A stretch of 64,000 nucleotides of DNA from TMED14 sp963925545 (GCA_963925545.1 CAWUSA010000012.1:124001-188000), one strand, 5' to 3'. Shown: positions 16,095 through 24,914, numbered from the stretch's first letter. The notes: generated from the letters alone by a model not told the origin. A program made the numbers and translations.

Positions 16095-17495
16095 ATGAAT
16101 AGACAAGTATTTCTTAAAAGCCTCCTTGGTGGAGCTGCTTTTGCAGCATTGCCCCGAGGCCTTGCAGGTAGTGAGCTAGGAGACGCACTGAACTCAAGCA
16201 TTGCTGATTTAAAACGACCCGCCACAGGATCTATGATAGGTTACGCTGATTCGCCTATTGCTCAAGTTCGAATTGGCATTGTGGGGCTGGGAAATAGAGG
16301 TTACACTCTTTTGCAAATGCTGGCCCACGACATCGAACAAGGCAACTGTCAAGTCACTGCCATATGTGACCTGAATGCAGATTACGTGTCGCGAGCATCA
16401 ACTTGGTTATCATCCTATCAGACAAGCAAAGCCATGGAGGTCGTTGGAAACAAGGACGCATGGGAAGCCGTGGCAAAATCAGACGATGTTGATCTGTTGC
16501 TAATTGTCACCCCCTGGGAATGGCATGCCCCCATGGCAGTGATGGCCATGGAGTCAGGTAAGCATGTAGCCATGGAAGTACCAGCAGCTCACACCCTTGA
16601 CGATTGTTGGGAGCTTGTAAGCGTTGCAGAGAAGACGCAACGTCATTGCATCATGATTGAAAACTGCTGCTACAATGACGAAGAACTGTGGGTATTGAAT
16701 ATGATTGATTCGGGTGTCTTTGGTGACATCACCCATGCAGAAGGCGCCTATTTGCATGACCTCAGGGCACACATGCTATCAAGTGACTACTACCAAGACC
16801 AATGGCGACTGCAACACCACCGTGTGCGAAATGGCAACTTCTACACCACCCATGGGCTCGGACCTATTTCGATGTACCTGGGAATTGGTCGAGGTGATCG
16901 CTTTGAACACCTCACATCCATGAGTTCGCGTGAAAAGAATCTGTCGGACGCCTTCAACGCCTCTTCAGGTGTTGATTCGTCTGAATTTGCTTGTGGAGAC
17001 ATGAATAACACCCTGATGAAAACCCAGAAAGGCAAAACAGTCCTGCTGCAGTTTGATGTCCATACGGCGAGACCGTATTCACGCATCAACAAAGTTGTTG
17101 GCACCTCAGCCGTGCACGATGGCTACCCCAGTCGTCTGTATGTCGACAAAGGTGAATTGGTTTACTGGGGTCACAAATGGTTAAGTGAGAGCGAACGGGG
17201 AGAATACCAATCACGCTACCGTCATCCCATGTTAGAAAAATTAGATGCCATCAAAGCCAAATACAAACAAGGACATGGTGGCATGGACTTCGTGATGATG
17301 CATCGCTTGGTGCGCTGCATGAACCTGGGGCAACCCTTGGATCTCAACGTTTATGATGGTGCTTTATGGAGTGCCGTCTCTCCCTTGTCAGAAATGTCGG
17401 TAGCCATGCATGGTCAACGCGTTGATGTACCCGACTTCACCGGTGGAGCAGGGGATGATTCACGGCCATTAGAAATCATGCGTGAAATTGGGTGA
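16095..17495 (+). CDS. GH109-like Gfo/Idh/MocA family secreted protein (alpha-N-acetylgalactosaminidase-like)
   Basis: This 466-residue protein has an N-terminal export sequence (FLKSLLGGAAFAALPRGLAG) of the Tat-like kind found in this family, then a Rossmann domain with GLGNRG (64-69) for NAD. The middle matches NAD-dependent GH109 glycosidases: TPWEWHAPMAVMAMESGKHV, the IENCCYNDEE segment, the YLHDLR segment and THGLGP with the catalytic-region histidine. The C terminus retains GHGGMDF and SPLSEMSVA. GH109 enzymes remove terminal alpha-GalNAc by transient oxidation of the sugar. The substrate assignment comes from similarity to characterised members and may differ here. The gene stands alone, with no susCD pair nearby. 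Confidence 0.8.
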   Translation: MNRQVFLKSLLGGAAFAALPRGLAGSELGDALNSSIADLKRPATGSMIGYADSPIAQVRIGIVGLGNRGYTLLQMLAHDIEQGNCQVTAICDLNADYVSRASTWLSSYQTSKAMEVVGNKDAWEAVAKSDDVDLLLIVTPWEWHAPMAVMAMESGKHVAMEVPAAHTLDDCWELVSVAEKTQRHCIMIENCCYNDEELWVLNMIDSGVFGDITHAEGAYLHDLRAHMLSSDYYQDQWRLQHHRVRNGNFYTTHGLGPISMYLGIGRGDRFEHLTSMSSREKNLSDAFNASSGVDSSEFACGDMNNTLMKTQKGKTVLLQFDVHTARPYSRINKVVGTSAVHDGYPSRLYVDKGELVYWGHKWLSESERGEYQSRYRHPMLEKLDAIKAKYKQGHGGMDFVMMHRLVRCMNLGQPLDLNVYDGALWSAVSPLSEMSVAMHGQRVDVPDFTGGAGDDSRPLEIMREIG

Positions 17496-17618
17496 ATGGA
17501 TGCCTGATATAGTAGCTTGCCTTGTCGGAATTCGTGGCTTATAGACCATGGAATAGCAGTTCACGTGAATAGCAAGTAATCGCGTACATACTCAGGTCTT
17601 TATCCCGACCTTTGCCGC

Positions 17619-18512
17619 ATGTCAAAAATCCATAAATCGTCCTTTGTCAACATCATTGGTCATCCCAATGTAGGCAAGAGTACCCTGGCGAATGCCCTGG
17701 TAGGAAAGCGCTTGAGCATCATCACGCCCAAAGCACAGACCACCAGGCATCGCATCTTTGGGATACTGAACGGGGAGACAGAAAATTTTGATTACCAGTT
17801 GGTATTCTCAGACACCCCGGGCGTCTTGATTCCAGCCTACGCCCTGCAAGAGTCGATGCTAGATGCCGTTCACAGCTCAAAAGACGATGCAGACGTCTTC
17901 CTGTATGTGGTTGAATTGGGCGAAGGGCCATTGAAGCATGAAGGCCTTTACAAGCACCTGCAAACCACCGATGTGCCTGTTTTGCTTTTGTTGAATAAGG
18001 TCGACTTGCATGACCAGGAGACACTTGAAAATGAATCAGCTTTATGGGCTGAGCGTTTGCCAAAAGCAGAAATCATTCCCATGTCAGCAAAAACAGGATT
18101 CAACCTTTCCTATGTTTTGAAGCGCTTGCTGGAGCTTTCGTCCGAGGGGCCAGCCTACTTTGACAAAGACCAGCTGACTGATCGAAGCGATCGATTCATC
18201 TGCTCAGAATTCATTCGTGAACAGATACTGAACCGCTACAAAAAAGAAGTGCCTTACTCCGTTGAGGTCGATGTGGATTCCTTCAAAGACGAGCCAAAGA
18301 TTTTACGCATACGTGCCATATTGGTTGTGGCTCGCGAATCACAAAAAGGCATTTTGATCGGGCACAAAGGCGTGGCATTGAAAGCCGTTGGCACCGCTGC
18401 ACGCCGTCAACTTGAATTATTCTATGGCAAACAGGTTTACTTAGAGCTCTTTGTCAAAGTCAATAGCAACTGGAGAAATGATCCAGAGAAACTTAAACGA
18501 TACGGATACTGA
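17619..18512 (+). CDS. era: GTPase Era
   Basis: This 297-residue protein has the G1 loop GHPNVGKST (14-22), a G3 DTPG, the G4 NKVD and a C-terminal KH-type RNA-binding domain with IGHKGVALKAVG, which is the full Era architecture. Era binds 16S rRNA near its 3' end and supports 30S maturation. The ATG at 17619 is preceded four bases upstream by GACCTTTG, a partial -7 box. Its stop overlaps the der start by one base (TGATG), so the two ribosome-assembly GTPases are translationally coupled. Confidence 0.97.
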   Translation: MSKIHKSSFVNIIGHPNVGKSTLANALVGKRLSIITPKAQTTRHRIFGILNGETENFDYQLVFSDTPGVLIPAYALQESMLDAVHSSKDDADVFLYVVELGEGPLKHEGLYKHLQTTDVPVLLLLNKVDLHDQETLENESALWAERLPKAEIIPMSAKTGFNLSYVLKRLLELSSEGPAYFDKDQLTDRSDRFICSEFIREQILNRYKKEVPYSVEVDVDSFKDEPKILRIRAILVVARESQKGILIGHKGVALKAVGTAARRQLELFYGKQVYLELFVKVNSNWRNDPEKLKRYGY

Positions 18513-19831
18513 TGAAGCCACTTGTCGCCATAATCGGCCGCCCCAATGTGGGCAAATCCACACTCTTTAACCGTCTGGTCCAAAGGCGTGAAGCCATTGT
18601 AGACCCTACAGCGGGTGTGACGCGTGACCGTCACTATGGCCATGCAGAATGGGCAGGACGCTCCTTTGCATTGGTTGATACCGGTGGTTGGATCGAAGGA
18701 TCTGATGACATATTTGAAGGGGAAATTCGCCGTCAGGTAGAGGTTGCCTTAGAAGAGTGCAACTTCATATTGTTCCTGGTTGATGTTGAAGCAGGCATCA
18801 CCCATGATGATCAAGAAATCGCGCGATTGCTTCGCAAGCAATCCAAGCCAATTGTCTTGATCGCAAACAAAACGGATACCCATGAACGCATGGCGCAGGC
18901 TGCTGAGTTCTATTCCTTGGGATTTGGCGAGCCAATGACTGTCAGCTCCATCAATGGACTGGGAACTGGAGATGCACTGGACGCCTTGGTAGCTCACTTT
19001 CCTGAACCGGGATCAAGCGATGAAATCGACCCCTTTGAAGGCAAGCCAAGGTTGGCGATTGTAGGCCGTCCTAACGTGGGGAAATCTTCTATCACCAATG
19101 CCTTATTTGAGGCGGAAGTTAGCATCGTGACCGATATCGCTGGAACCACCAGAGATACGGTTAACAGCCATTTCAATAAATTTGATATGGACTTTGTTCT
19201 GCTTGACACGGCAGGCATGCGTAAAAAAGGCAAGGTCAATGAAAACCTGGAATTCTATTCCAACATGCGCACTGTGCGAACCATTGAAGACTCAGATGTC
19301 TGCATGCTGGTCATCGATGCTACTCAAGGATTTGAAAGCCAGGACCAAAATATCCTGCATGTTATCCTGACCAACAAAAAGGGTCTGGTTGTCGTGATCA
19401 ATAAATGGGATCTGGTTTCTAAAGACACCCACACCATGAAAACGTTTGAGGAGCAGGTTCGCATAAAAATGCGCCCTTTTGTTGATGTCCCGATTATCTT
19501 TACTTCAGCAATCTCAAAACAGCGTGTATTGAAAGCCGTTGAGACTTGCATGGAAGTGCAGTCACGCCGATCAACCCGCCTTGGCACCTCCAAGCTCAAT
19601 GACATCATCCTACCCATTGTTAAGGAGCGACCTCCACCCATGTACAAAGGCAAGATTGTAAAAATCAAATTCATCTCGCAGCTTCCAACCAAGCGTCCAC
19701 AGTTTGTTTTGTATTGCAATATGCCACAATATGTGAAGGAGCCCTATGAGCGATTTGTTGAAAATCAGTTCCGCAAACACTTCGATCTCACGGGTATTCC
19801 TATTGATCTGTATTTTAGGAAAAAGGTCTAA
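18512..19831 (+). CDS. der: GTPase Der (EngA)
   Basis: A 439-residue protein with two tandem G domains: GRPNVGKS at 9-16 and again at 185-192, each with DTxG and NKxD motifs, followed by the C-terminal KH-like domain (PPPMYKGKIVKIKFISQ region). The double G domain is unique to Der, which is needed for 50S subunit assembly. It starts in the era stop codon and ends before a strong hairpin terminator, so era-der is a two-gene operon. Confidence 0.97.
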   Translation: MKPLVAIIGRPNVGKSTLFNRLVQRREAIVDPTAGVTRDRHYGHAEWAGRSFALVDTGGWIEGSDDIFEGEIRRQVEVALEECNFILFLVDVEAGITHDDQEIARLLRKQSKPIVLIANKTDTHERMAQAAEFYSLGFGEPMTVSSINGLGTGDALDALVAHFPEPGSSDEIDPFEGKPRLAIVGRPNVGKSSITNALFEAEVSIVTDIAGTTRDTVNSHFNKFDMDFVLLDTAGMRKKGKVNENLEFYSNMRTVRTIEDSDVCMLVIDATQGFESQDQNILHVILTNKKGLVVVINKWDLVSKDTHTMKTFEEQVRIKMRPFVDVPIIFTSAISKQRVLKAVETCMEVQSRRSTRLGTSKLNDIILPIVKERPPPMYKGKIVKIKFISQLPTKRPQFVLYCNMPQYVKEPYERFVENQFRKHFDLTGIPIDLYFRKKV

Positions 19832-19850
19832 AATCGACCATAATCAAACA

Positions 19851-19876
19851 AAAAAGGCGCTAAAAGCGCCTTTTTT
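19851..19876. terminator. Bidirectional terminator between der and gldA
   Basis: The stem GGCGC-TAAAA-GCGCC (19856-19870) is flanked by A's on the left and six T's on the right, and can be extended by A-T pairs. It lies between two converging genes and should work for both. Confidence 0.85.
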
Positions 19877-19929
19877 GATGAAAAAATGTCAAATTTAGCA
19901 TAGTCAACAAGCGAAGAATGTAAGGTCAC

Positions 19930-20625
19930 TCAATCAGCTGTTGCCAATCGGAAAGCCTCCTCCATAGAGCTGGACTTGGTGATGTTTTCCACACTGTCAT
20001 CTCGTTGAATCTTTCCAGCCTTGATGAAGATCACCCGATCACACATCGCTTCCACTTCTTGCATGACGTGGGTACTCAGTATCACAGTTTTGTCCTTGCC
20101 AATGTCCATGATTAACTCCCTGATGGCAGTTAATTGATTGGGGTCAAGACCAGTCGTTGGCTCATCTAAAATGAGCACATCGGGGTCATGCATGAGAGCT
20201 GCTGCCAGGCCTACGCGTTGGCGGTAACCCTTGGAGAGCTCTTTAATCTTCTTGTGCTGTTCAGGCTCAAGCCCCACCTTGCTGATGGTGTCTGTGATCT
20301 TGCTTTTATCTTGCTTGTGAATCTTAGCCACAAATTGGAGAAACGCTAACACATGCATGTCAGGGTAAAGCGGGTTGTGTTCAGGTAGGTAGCCAATCCG
20401 TTGACGAACCTTCAGGCTGTTGTCCTGCGTGTCCATTCCGCAAACCAAGGCTATCCCTTCGCTTTGTGGTAAATAGGACGTGAGAATCTTCATCAAAGTA
20501 GACTTCCCTGCGCCGTTAGGACCTAAAAGCCCCACAATCTGACCCTTAGGGATTTCAAATGACACCTGATCCAAGGCCTTTTGTTGGCCGTAGGATTTAC
20601 TTAAGTTCTTAACGTGAATAGACAT
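19930..20625 (-). CDS. gldA: ABC transporter ATP-binding protein, GldA-like
   Basis: This 231-residue ATPase has Walker A GPNGAGKST (35-43), signature LSKGYRQRVGLA, Walker B VLILDEPTTGLDP and H-loop STHVMQEVE. The segments GYLPEHNPLY and LSKGYRQRVGLAAALMHDPD closely follow GldA, the ATPase that works with the GldF/GldG membrane proteins in flavobacterial gliding. GldA of well-studied gliders is longer (roughly 300 residues); this copy stops after the core ABC domain. gldF and gldG are not in the window. It is ten bases downstream of a secreted-protein gene on the same strand. It could also be a general ABC-2 exporter ATPase. Confidence 0.8.
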   Translation of the reverse strand: MSIHVKNLSKSYGQQKALDQVSFEIPKGQIVGLLGPNGAGKSTLMKILTSYLPQSEGIALVCGMDTQDNSLKVRQRIGYLPEHNPLYPDMHVLAFLQFVAKIHKQDKSKITDTISKVGLEPEQHKKIKELSKGYRQRVGLAAALMHDPDVLILDEPTTGLDPNQLTAIRELIMDIGKDKTVILSTHVMQEVEAMCDRVIFIKAGKIQRDDSVENITKSSSMEEAFRLATAD

Positions 20626-20634
20626 CTGATGGGG

Positions 20635-21132
20635 TTATTTTCTGTACCAAACGGGCCACACAACCATGCCAACTGCCGCGGCCACCGTCGCGTGGAGCTT
20701 TGCTTGTCGATTGTAACAATACAAGTAAGTGGGGTCATTGAAGTGTCTTGAATTGGAGCTGTGGAGGACCACTTTCCAGTCGTCCTTTGGTCGGTAGTTC
20801 TTCAAAAGATCATACCCGATGGCTAGCGGTCCAAAGATGCCTCCTGCAAGAAGGTTGTTGAAGACCCGGCCTCTGAGGCGAGCGTCATTGCTTGCAGCCA
20901 CGCAAAGTTTGCTGGGGTCATCGTTGTCGCTTGCGATGTCATCTAGGCCAACAAAAGCAACGTCACTCAAGGGAATAACAAAGGTGTTGTTGTCAGCTTT
21001 GAAGGTGAGGTTGCGCTTGCTTGCCCTGATCACCTCACCTGAAAAGGCCTTGCCAGAGTTGAGGATAAGCATATCCATGGCTTGCAAGGGAAACAGGCTT
21101 AATGCAAAGAAAAAGGTGACTATTTTTTTCAT
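20635..21132 (-). CDS. Secreted/membrane hypothetical protein
   Basis: A 165-residue protein with a signal peptide (MKKIVTFFFALSLFPLQAM). An N-terminal small beta domain (DMLILNSGKAFSGEVI then KRNLTFKADNNTFVIPLSDV) resembles short SH3-like repeats that describe themselves as switch-like sheets in other lipoproteins. A hydrophobic Gly-rich segment (NNLLAGGIFGPLAIGYDLL) and a second one at the C terminus (HATVAAAVGMVVWPVWY) suggest membrane association. No family was recognised. It precedes gldA by ten bases and is probably co-transcribed with it, but a gliding role is only contextual. Confidence 0.6.
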   Translation of the reverse strand: MKKIVTFFFALSLFPLQAMDMLILNSGKAFSGEVIRASKRNLTFKADNNTFVIPLSDVAFVGLDDIASDNDDPSKLCVAASNDARLRGRVFNNLLAGGIFGPLAIGYDLLKNYRPKDDWKVVLHSSNSRHFNDPTYLYCYNRQAKLHATVAAAVGMVVWPVWYRK

Positions 21133-21200
21133 GAAATGGCGTTATTGAAACAATGATTAGGATTTCTTGCTGTGACCATAGACCATGCCAAATTTAACCC

Positions 21201-21239
21201 GATAACGTTTGTTACGATGAGATAACTTTGTTGCGATGA
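21201..21239 (+). repeat. Tandem 20-bp near-repeat spanning the rsgA start
   Basis: Two adjacent units, GATAACGTTTGTTACGATGA (21201-21220) and GATAACTTTGTTGCGATGA (21221-21239), differ by one indel and one substitution. Each unit contains an ATG. The first ATG (21216) opens a two-codon frame (Met-Arg-stop), and the second (21236) is the rsgA start. The second unit also contains TAACTTTG (21223-21230), an exact match to the TAnnTTTG -7 box. Confidence 0.75.
21223..21230 (+). promoter_or_regulatory. -7 promoter box for rsgA operon
   Basis: TAACTTTG matches the Bacteroidota -7 consensus TAnnTTTG. Only five bases separate it from the rsgA ATG, so the transcript would be leaderless or nearly so. 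No clear -33 TTG element was found at the usual distance. Confidence 0.5.
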
Positions 21240-22192
21240 ATGGACTTGTGCTAAAATCTACTGGATCATGGTATCGCCTCATGCTCGATGACGGGAATAC
21301 GGTGGATGCACGGCTTCGCGGAGCCCTTCGGTTGGCGGGAAGTAAAAGCACCAATCCAGTGGCAGTAGGAGATAAGGTTATGGCAAAGCCAGAGGTTGAT
21401 GGCCGCTGGGTCATCCATGAAATTTTGTCTCGACGCAACCATTTGATTCGTCGATCGGTGAACCTCAGCAAACGCACACAGGTCATTGCAGCCAACATGG
21501 ATCAGGCAGTTTTAATCTGTACCATCGCAGAACCTAAAACGCTTTACGGATTCATGGATCGCTTTCTGGCCACAACGGAAGCCTATGACATCCCCGCCGT
21601 CATTGTCTTCAACAAGATTGATCTCTGTGGCGAAGCTGCCATGGAAGAGTTGCAATACAGGGAAGCTGCCTATGGCACCGCGGGCTATCCATGCCTTCGC
21701 GTATCAGCTGTCACAGGAGAAGGCTTGGATGCCATGGTTGACTTGCTGAGAGGAAAGGTCAGCTTATTGAGTGGCCATTCCGGCGTAGGGAAATCTACCC
21801 TGGCCAATGCCATCCAGCCAGGGCTAGACCTGCGAACCACAGAAATATCAGCAGCCCATGGTCAAGGCCTGCACACCACCACATTTGCACAGATGCACCC
21901 TTTGGATGTTGGAGGCTATGTGATTGATACCCCAGGAATTCGGGGATTTGGCTTGGTGAACATGGAATCTGCAGAAATCAGCCACTACTTCCCAGAAATT
22001 TTTGCCATGAAGGACGATTGCAAATTTAGCAACTGCCTGCATGCAGAAGAGCCTTCGTGCGCTGTGCGTTCAGCGGCAGAGGAAGGCAAATTGGCACCCA
22101 CCCGTTACCGGTCTTACCTCAGCATGCTTTCAGGTGATGAGCTGGATGAGGTCTACCGCCAAGACAATCACGGATCAGATTCAGGTTCATGA
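21236..22192 (+). CDS. rsgA: Ribosome small-subunit-dependent GTPase A
   Basis: This 318-residue protein has an N-terminal OB fold and a circularly permuted G domain: the NKID motif (126-129) comes before the P-loop GHSGVGKST (180-188), followed by DTPGIRGFG. A C-terminal zinc motif uses Cys and His in the segment DDCKFSNCLHAEEPSC. This order is diagnostic for RsgA, a late 30S maturation GTPase. Its stop overlaps the start of dtd by four bases (ATGA), making a rsgA-dtd-mazG-like operon. The start lies in a tandem repeat with a -7 box five bases upstream. Confidence 0.96.
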   Translation: MNGLVLKSTGSWYRLMLDDGNTVDARLRGALRLAGSKSTNPVAVGDKVMAKPEVDGRWVIHEILSRRNHLIRRSVNLSKRTQVIAANMDQAVLICTIAEPKTLYGFMDRFLATTEAYDIPAVIVFNKIDLCGEAAMEELQYREAAYGTAGYPCLRVSAVTGEGLDAMVDLLRGKVSLLSGHSGVGKSTLANAIQPGLDLRTTEISAAHGQGLHTTTFAQMHPLDVGGYVIDTPGIRGFGLVNMESAEISHYFPEIFAMKDDCKFSNCLHAEEPSCAVRSAAEEGKLAPTRYRSYLSMLSGDELDEVYRQDNHGSDSGS

Positions 22193-22641
22193 GGGTGGTG
22201 GTTCAACGCGTTCTGTCCGCCTCAGTTGCTGTTGACGGCAAGCCCCATGCCTCCATTGGCAAAGGTTTGTTGGTCCTGGCCGGATGGGAGTCCAACGAAG
22301 CGCCATCAGACCTGACCTACATCGCGCAGAAAATTAGTAAAATGCGGATCTTTGATGACATTGATGGCCTGATGAATCGTTCCGTCATGGACATGGAGGG
22401 TGATATCCTGGTCATTTCCCAGTTTACCCTCCATGCCAGCACCAAAAAGGGCAACCGCCCGAGCTATTACAAGTCTGCCCCAGGTCTTGAGGCAGAGCCC
22501 TTGTATGAAGCCTTTCTGGATGAACTGTGGCATACCTGCAATCGCCCAGTTAAATCAGGGAAATTTGCCGCGGATATGACCATTACACTCACCAACGATG
22601 GTCCGGTAACCATCACCATTGACTCAAAAAACAAGGAATGA
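22189..22641 (+). CDS. dtd: D-aminoacyl-tRNA deacylase
   Basis: A 150-residue protein starting MRVVVQRVLSASV with the two DTD active-site signatures, SQFTLHAS (about 82-89) and the C-terminal GPVTI motif (here NDGPVTITI). DTD removes D-amino acids and glycine mischarged on tRNA. It overlaps rsgA upstream and the MazG-like gene downstream by four bases each. Full family length; no anomaly seen. Confidence 0.96.
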   Translation: MRVVVQRVLSASVAVDGKPHASIGKGLLVLAGWESNEAPSDLTYIAQKISKMRIFDDIDGLMNRSVMDMEGDILVISQFTLHASTKKGNRPSYYKSAPGLEAEPLYEAFLDELWHTCNRPVKSGKFAADMTITLTNDGPVTITIDSKNKE

Positions 22642-23003
22642 TGACAACAGACAGCAGAACCCCAACTTCAGACAATGCACCCATCAAAAGTTTGCAACGT
22701 GACGTAGACCAATGGATAGCAGACTTTGGTGTGCGTTACTTCAATGAACTCACCAACATGGCACAGCTCAGTGAAGAGGTGGGCGAAGTGGCACGGATCA
22801 TTGCTCGCCGCTATGGCGAGCAGTCAGAGAAGCCCTCCGATGCAAAGGCGGACCTTGGTGAGGAACTCTCTGATGTTCTCTTTGTCGTGCTTTGTCTGGC
22901 CAATCAAACAGGCACTGACCTTCAAGCAGCCTTCGATCGCCGCATGACAGCTAAGGGTGCCAGAGACAAAGACCGCCATCAGAACAACCCTAAGTTGCGT
23001 TGA
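22638..23003 (+). CDS. MazG-like nucleotide pyrophosphohydrolase
   Basis: A 121-residue all-alpha NTP pyrophosphohydrolase. The metal-binding helices are recognisable: QLSEEVGEVARII gives the E-E-x-x-E set and DLGEELSDVLFVVLCLAN gives the E-x-x-D set. The polar first 15 residues look unstructured. Enzymes of this small MazG-like group hydrolyse NTPs to NMP and PPi and may remove aberrant nucleotides. Four-base overlap with dtd places it as the last gene of the rsgA operon. Confidence 0.88.
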   Translation: MMTTDSRTPTSDNAPIKSLQRDVDQWIADFGVRYFNELTNMAQLSEEVGEVARIIARRYGEQSEKPSDAKADLGEELSDVLFVVLCLANQTGTDLQAAFDRRMTAKGARDKDRHQNNPKLR

Positions 23004-23062
23004 TAGGGTAGTTGTCGCAGTGTTTGCGGCGGCTCAGGTCATGTTGCAAGGCTTATCCTGCT

Positions 23063-23070
23063 TACCTTTG
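23063..23070 (+). promoter_or_regulatory. -7 promoter box for acyl-CoA dehydrogenase
   Basis: TACCTTTG fits TAnnTTTG exactly and lies 19 bases before the ATG of the downstream gene. A TTG at 23044-23046 is a possible but closely spaced -33 element. Confidence 0.45.
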
Positions 23071-23089
23071 AGCCCTTAACAATTACCCC

Positions 23090-24268
23090 ATGCGTCAAGA
23101 CCTCTTTGTATCCCCCGATTATTACCAACTCGATGACCTGCTTAGCGATGAGCACAAAATGGTTCGTGATGCGACCAGAGAATGGGTCAAGCGCGATGTC
23201 AGTCCCATCATTGAGGATTACGCACAGCGCGCTGCCTTCCCTGAGCAATTGGTGAAGGGACTGGCAGAGATTGGGGCTTTTGGTCCCTACATCCCCGAGG
23301 AGTATGGCGGTGCTGGCCTGGATCAAATGAGCTATGGCTTGATGATGCAAGAAATTGAGCGTGGCGATTCAGGGGTTCGATCAACCTGTTCCGTGCAATC
23401 ATCCTTGGTGATGTACCCGATCTATGCCTATGGATCTGAGGAGCAGCGCATGCGTTTTTTGCCAAAGTTGGCAAGCGGAGAGTACCTGGGAAGCTTTGGT
23501 CTCACAGAGCCAGACCATGGTTCCAACCCCAGCGGCATGACCACCCACTTTGAAGACAAAGGGGATCACTACTTGCTCAATGGCGCAAAAATGTGGATAT
23601 CTAATTCACCTTTTTGCCATGTAGCTGTGGTATGGGCAAAGGATGAAAAGGGACGCATTCATGGTTTGATTGTGGAACGCGGCATGGAAGGATTCACCAC
23701 CCCTGAAACCCACAACAAGTGGAGCTTGAGAGCGAGTTCCACCGGCGAATTGGTCTTCAATAACGTCAAGGTCCCCAAGCATAACCTGCTACCTGGTAAG
23801 TCGGGCCTTGGTGCGCCACTGGGCTGCTTGGATTCTGCGCGCTACGGCATTGCCTGGGGCGCCATTGGTGCAGCCATGGACTGCTATGACACAGCGTTGA
23901 GGTATTCCAAAGAGCGAGTCCAGTTTGGTAAACCCATTGCGGGCTTCCAGCTTCAGCAAAAGAAATTGGCAGAGATGATCACGGAGATCACCAAGGCTCA
24001 ACTTTTGACCTACCGATTGGGTCAATTAAAAAATGAAGGCAAGGCGACCTCTCCTCAGATCTCCATGGCTAAACGCAACAACGTAGACATGGCATTGACC
24101 ATTGCTAGAGATGCCCGTCAAATGCTAGGTGGCATGGGAATCACTGGTGAATACCCCATCATGCGTCACATGATGAACTTGGAGTCAGTGGTGACCTACG
24201 AAGGCACCCATGACATTCATTTGCTGATTACCGGCATGGATGTCACCGGCATTGCAGCATTCAAATAG
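23090..24268 (+). CDS. Acyl-CoA dehydrogenase, glutaryl-CoA dehydrogenase-like
   Basis: This 392-residue flavoenzyme matches the glutaryl-CoA dehydrogenase branch. It has RSTCSVQSSLVMYPI near residue 98, the FAD-binding GLTEPDHGSNPSGM segment, KMWISNSPFCHVAVVWAK, and the catalytic glutamate in TYEGTHDIH near the C terminus, followed by GMDVTGIAAF. Members oxidise and decarboxylate glutaryl-CoA to crotonyl-CoA during lysine and tryptophan breakdown; some act on other acyl-CoAs. It is a single-gene unit with its own -7 box. Confidence 0.87.
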   Translation: MRQDLFVSPDYYQLDDLLSDEHKMVRDATREWVKRDVSPIIEDYAQRAAFPEQLVKGLAEIGAFGPYIPEEYGGAGLDQMSYGLMMQEIERGDSGVRSTCSVQSSLVMYPIYAYGSEEQRMRFLPKLASGEYLGSFGLTEPDHGSNPSGMTTHFEDKGDHYLLNGAKMWISNSPFCHVAVVWAKDEKGRIHGLIVERGMEGFTTPETHNKWSLRASSTGELVFNNVKVPKHNLLPGKSGLGAPLGCLDSARYGIAWGAIGAAMDCYDTALRYSKERVQFGKPIAGFQLQQKKLAEMITEITKAQLLTYRLGQLKNEGKATSPQISMAKRNNVDMALTIARDARQMLGGMGITGEYPIMRHMMNLESVVTYEGTHDIHLLITGMDVTGIAAFK

Positions 24269-24307
24269 AGAGCTCAAGGGGCACCCTTGATAAGGCAGAA
24301 GATGGCG

Positions 24308-24826
24308 TTAACAAGTCATACGCTTTTCATAGGCCAGGCGTTTATCACCATCATCGAGATAAATGACCCCACAATAGGTGTACTTTAACTTCTTAAGCAA
24401 ACCTTGCATGGCTAGATTGTCTTGATGCGTATCGATCCGCATTGAATCTATATGGTTTTTTAAGAGTAGCTGTTCACACTGCTCAAAAATGAATTTTGCA
24501 ACGCCTTTATTTCTGAATTCATTGGTAACAGCCATTCTGTGTATGACCCCATACTTTGCATTGGCTTTGGTTATCCAGCTCCCTTCAATAGTCATGTAAG
24601 TTGATTCCTTTCTTGTAGAGAACATTGCTGTTCCGATAAGGGTTGAATCGTTTGATGCGACGACAAAGCTTTCATTATTCAGTAAGTCTCTAAGAATAGC
24701 TGCTTCGTTTGGATAGCCATTTTGCCATTGATCGATATGATGACTAGCTAAAAACCCTTGAGCCTCTTCAATGATTCTCATTATTGGAGCGAGCTCTCTT
24801 TTTTTTGCCTTAAAGAATCTCATCAA
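24308..24826 (-). CDS. GNAT family N-acetyltransferase
   Basis: A 172-residue GNAT fold. The acetyl-CoA pyrophosphate loop is in HRMAVTNEFRNKGVAKFIF (Arg/Gln-x-x-Gly/Ala type, here RNKGVA), after the beta-strand that begins IHRM, and a final strand TYCGVIYLDDGDKRLAYEK closes the fold. The N-terminal part (FLASHHIDQWQNGYPNEAAI) is typical of small cytosolic acetyltransferases of unknown substrate. It converges with the acyl-CoA dehydrogenase gene and precedes hflX on the same strand with about 90 bases after hflX. The gene is rather AT-rich. Confidence 0.8.
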   Translation of the reverse strand: MMRFFKAKKRELAPIMRIIEEAQGFLASHHIDQWQNGYPNEAAILRDLLNNESFVVASNDSTLIGTAMFSTRKESTYMTIEGSWITKANAKYGVIHRMAVTNEFRNKGVAKFIFEQCEQLLLKNHIDSMRIDTHQDNLAMQGLLKKLKYTYCGVIYLDDGDKRLAYEKRMTC

Positions 24827-24914
24827 TTAATGTTTAATGCTGAATAAATTTAGATAAAAAAGCCCCTTCTGAAGAAGAGGTCATGCTGAAAGGTTTGCTG
24901 ACTTTGCTGATATC

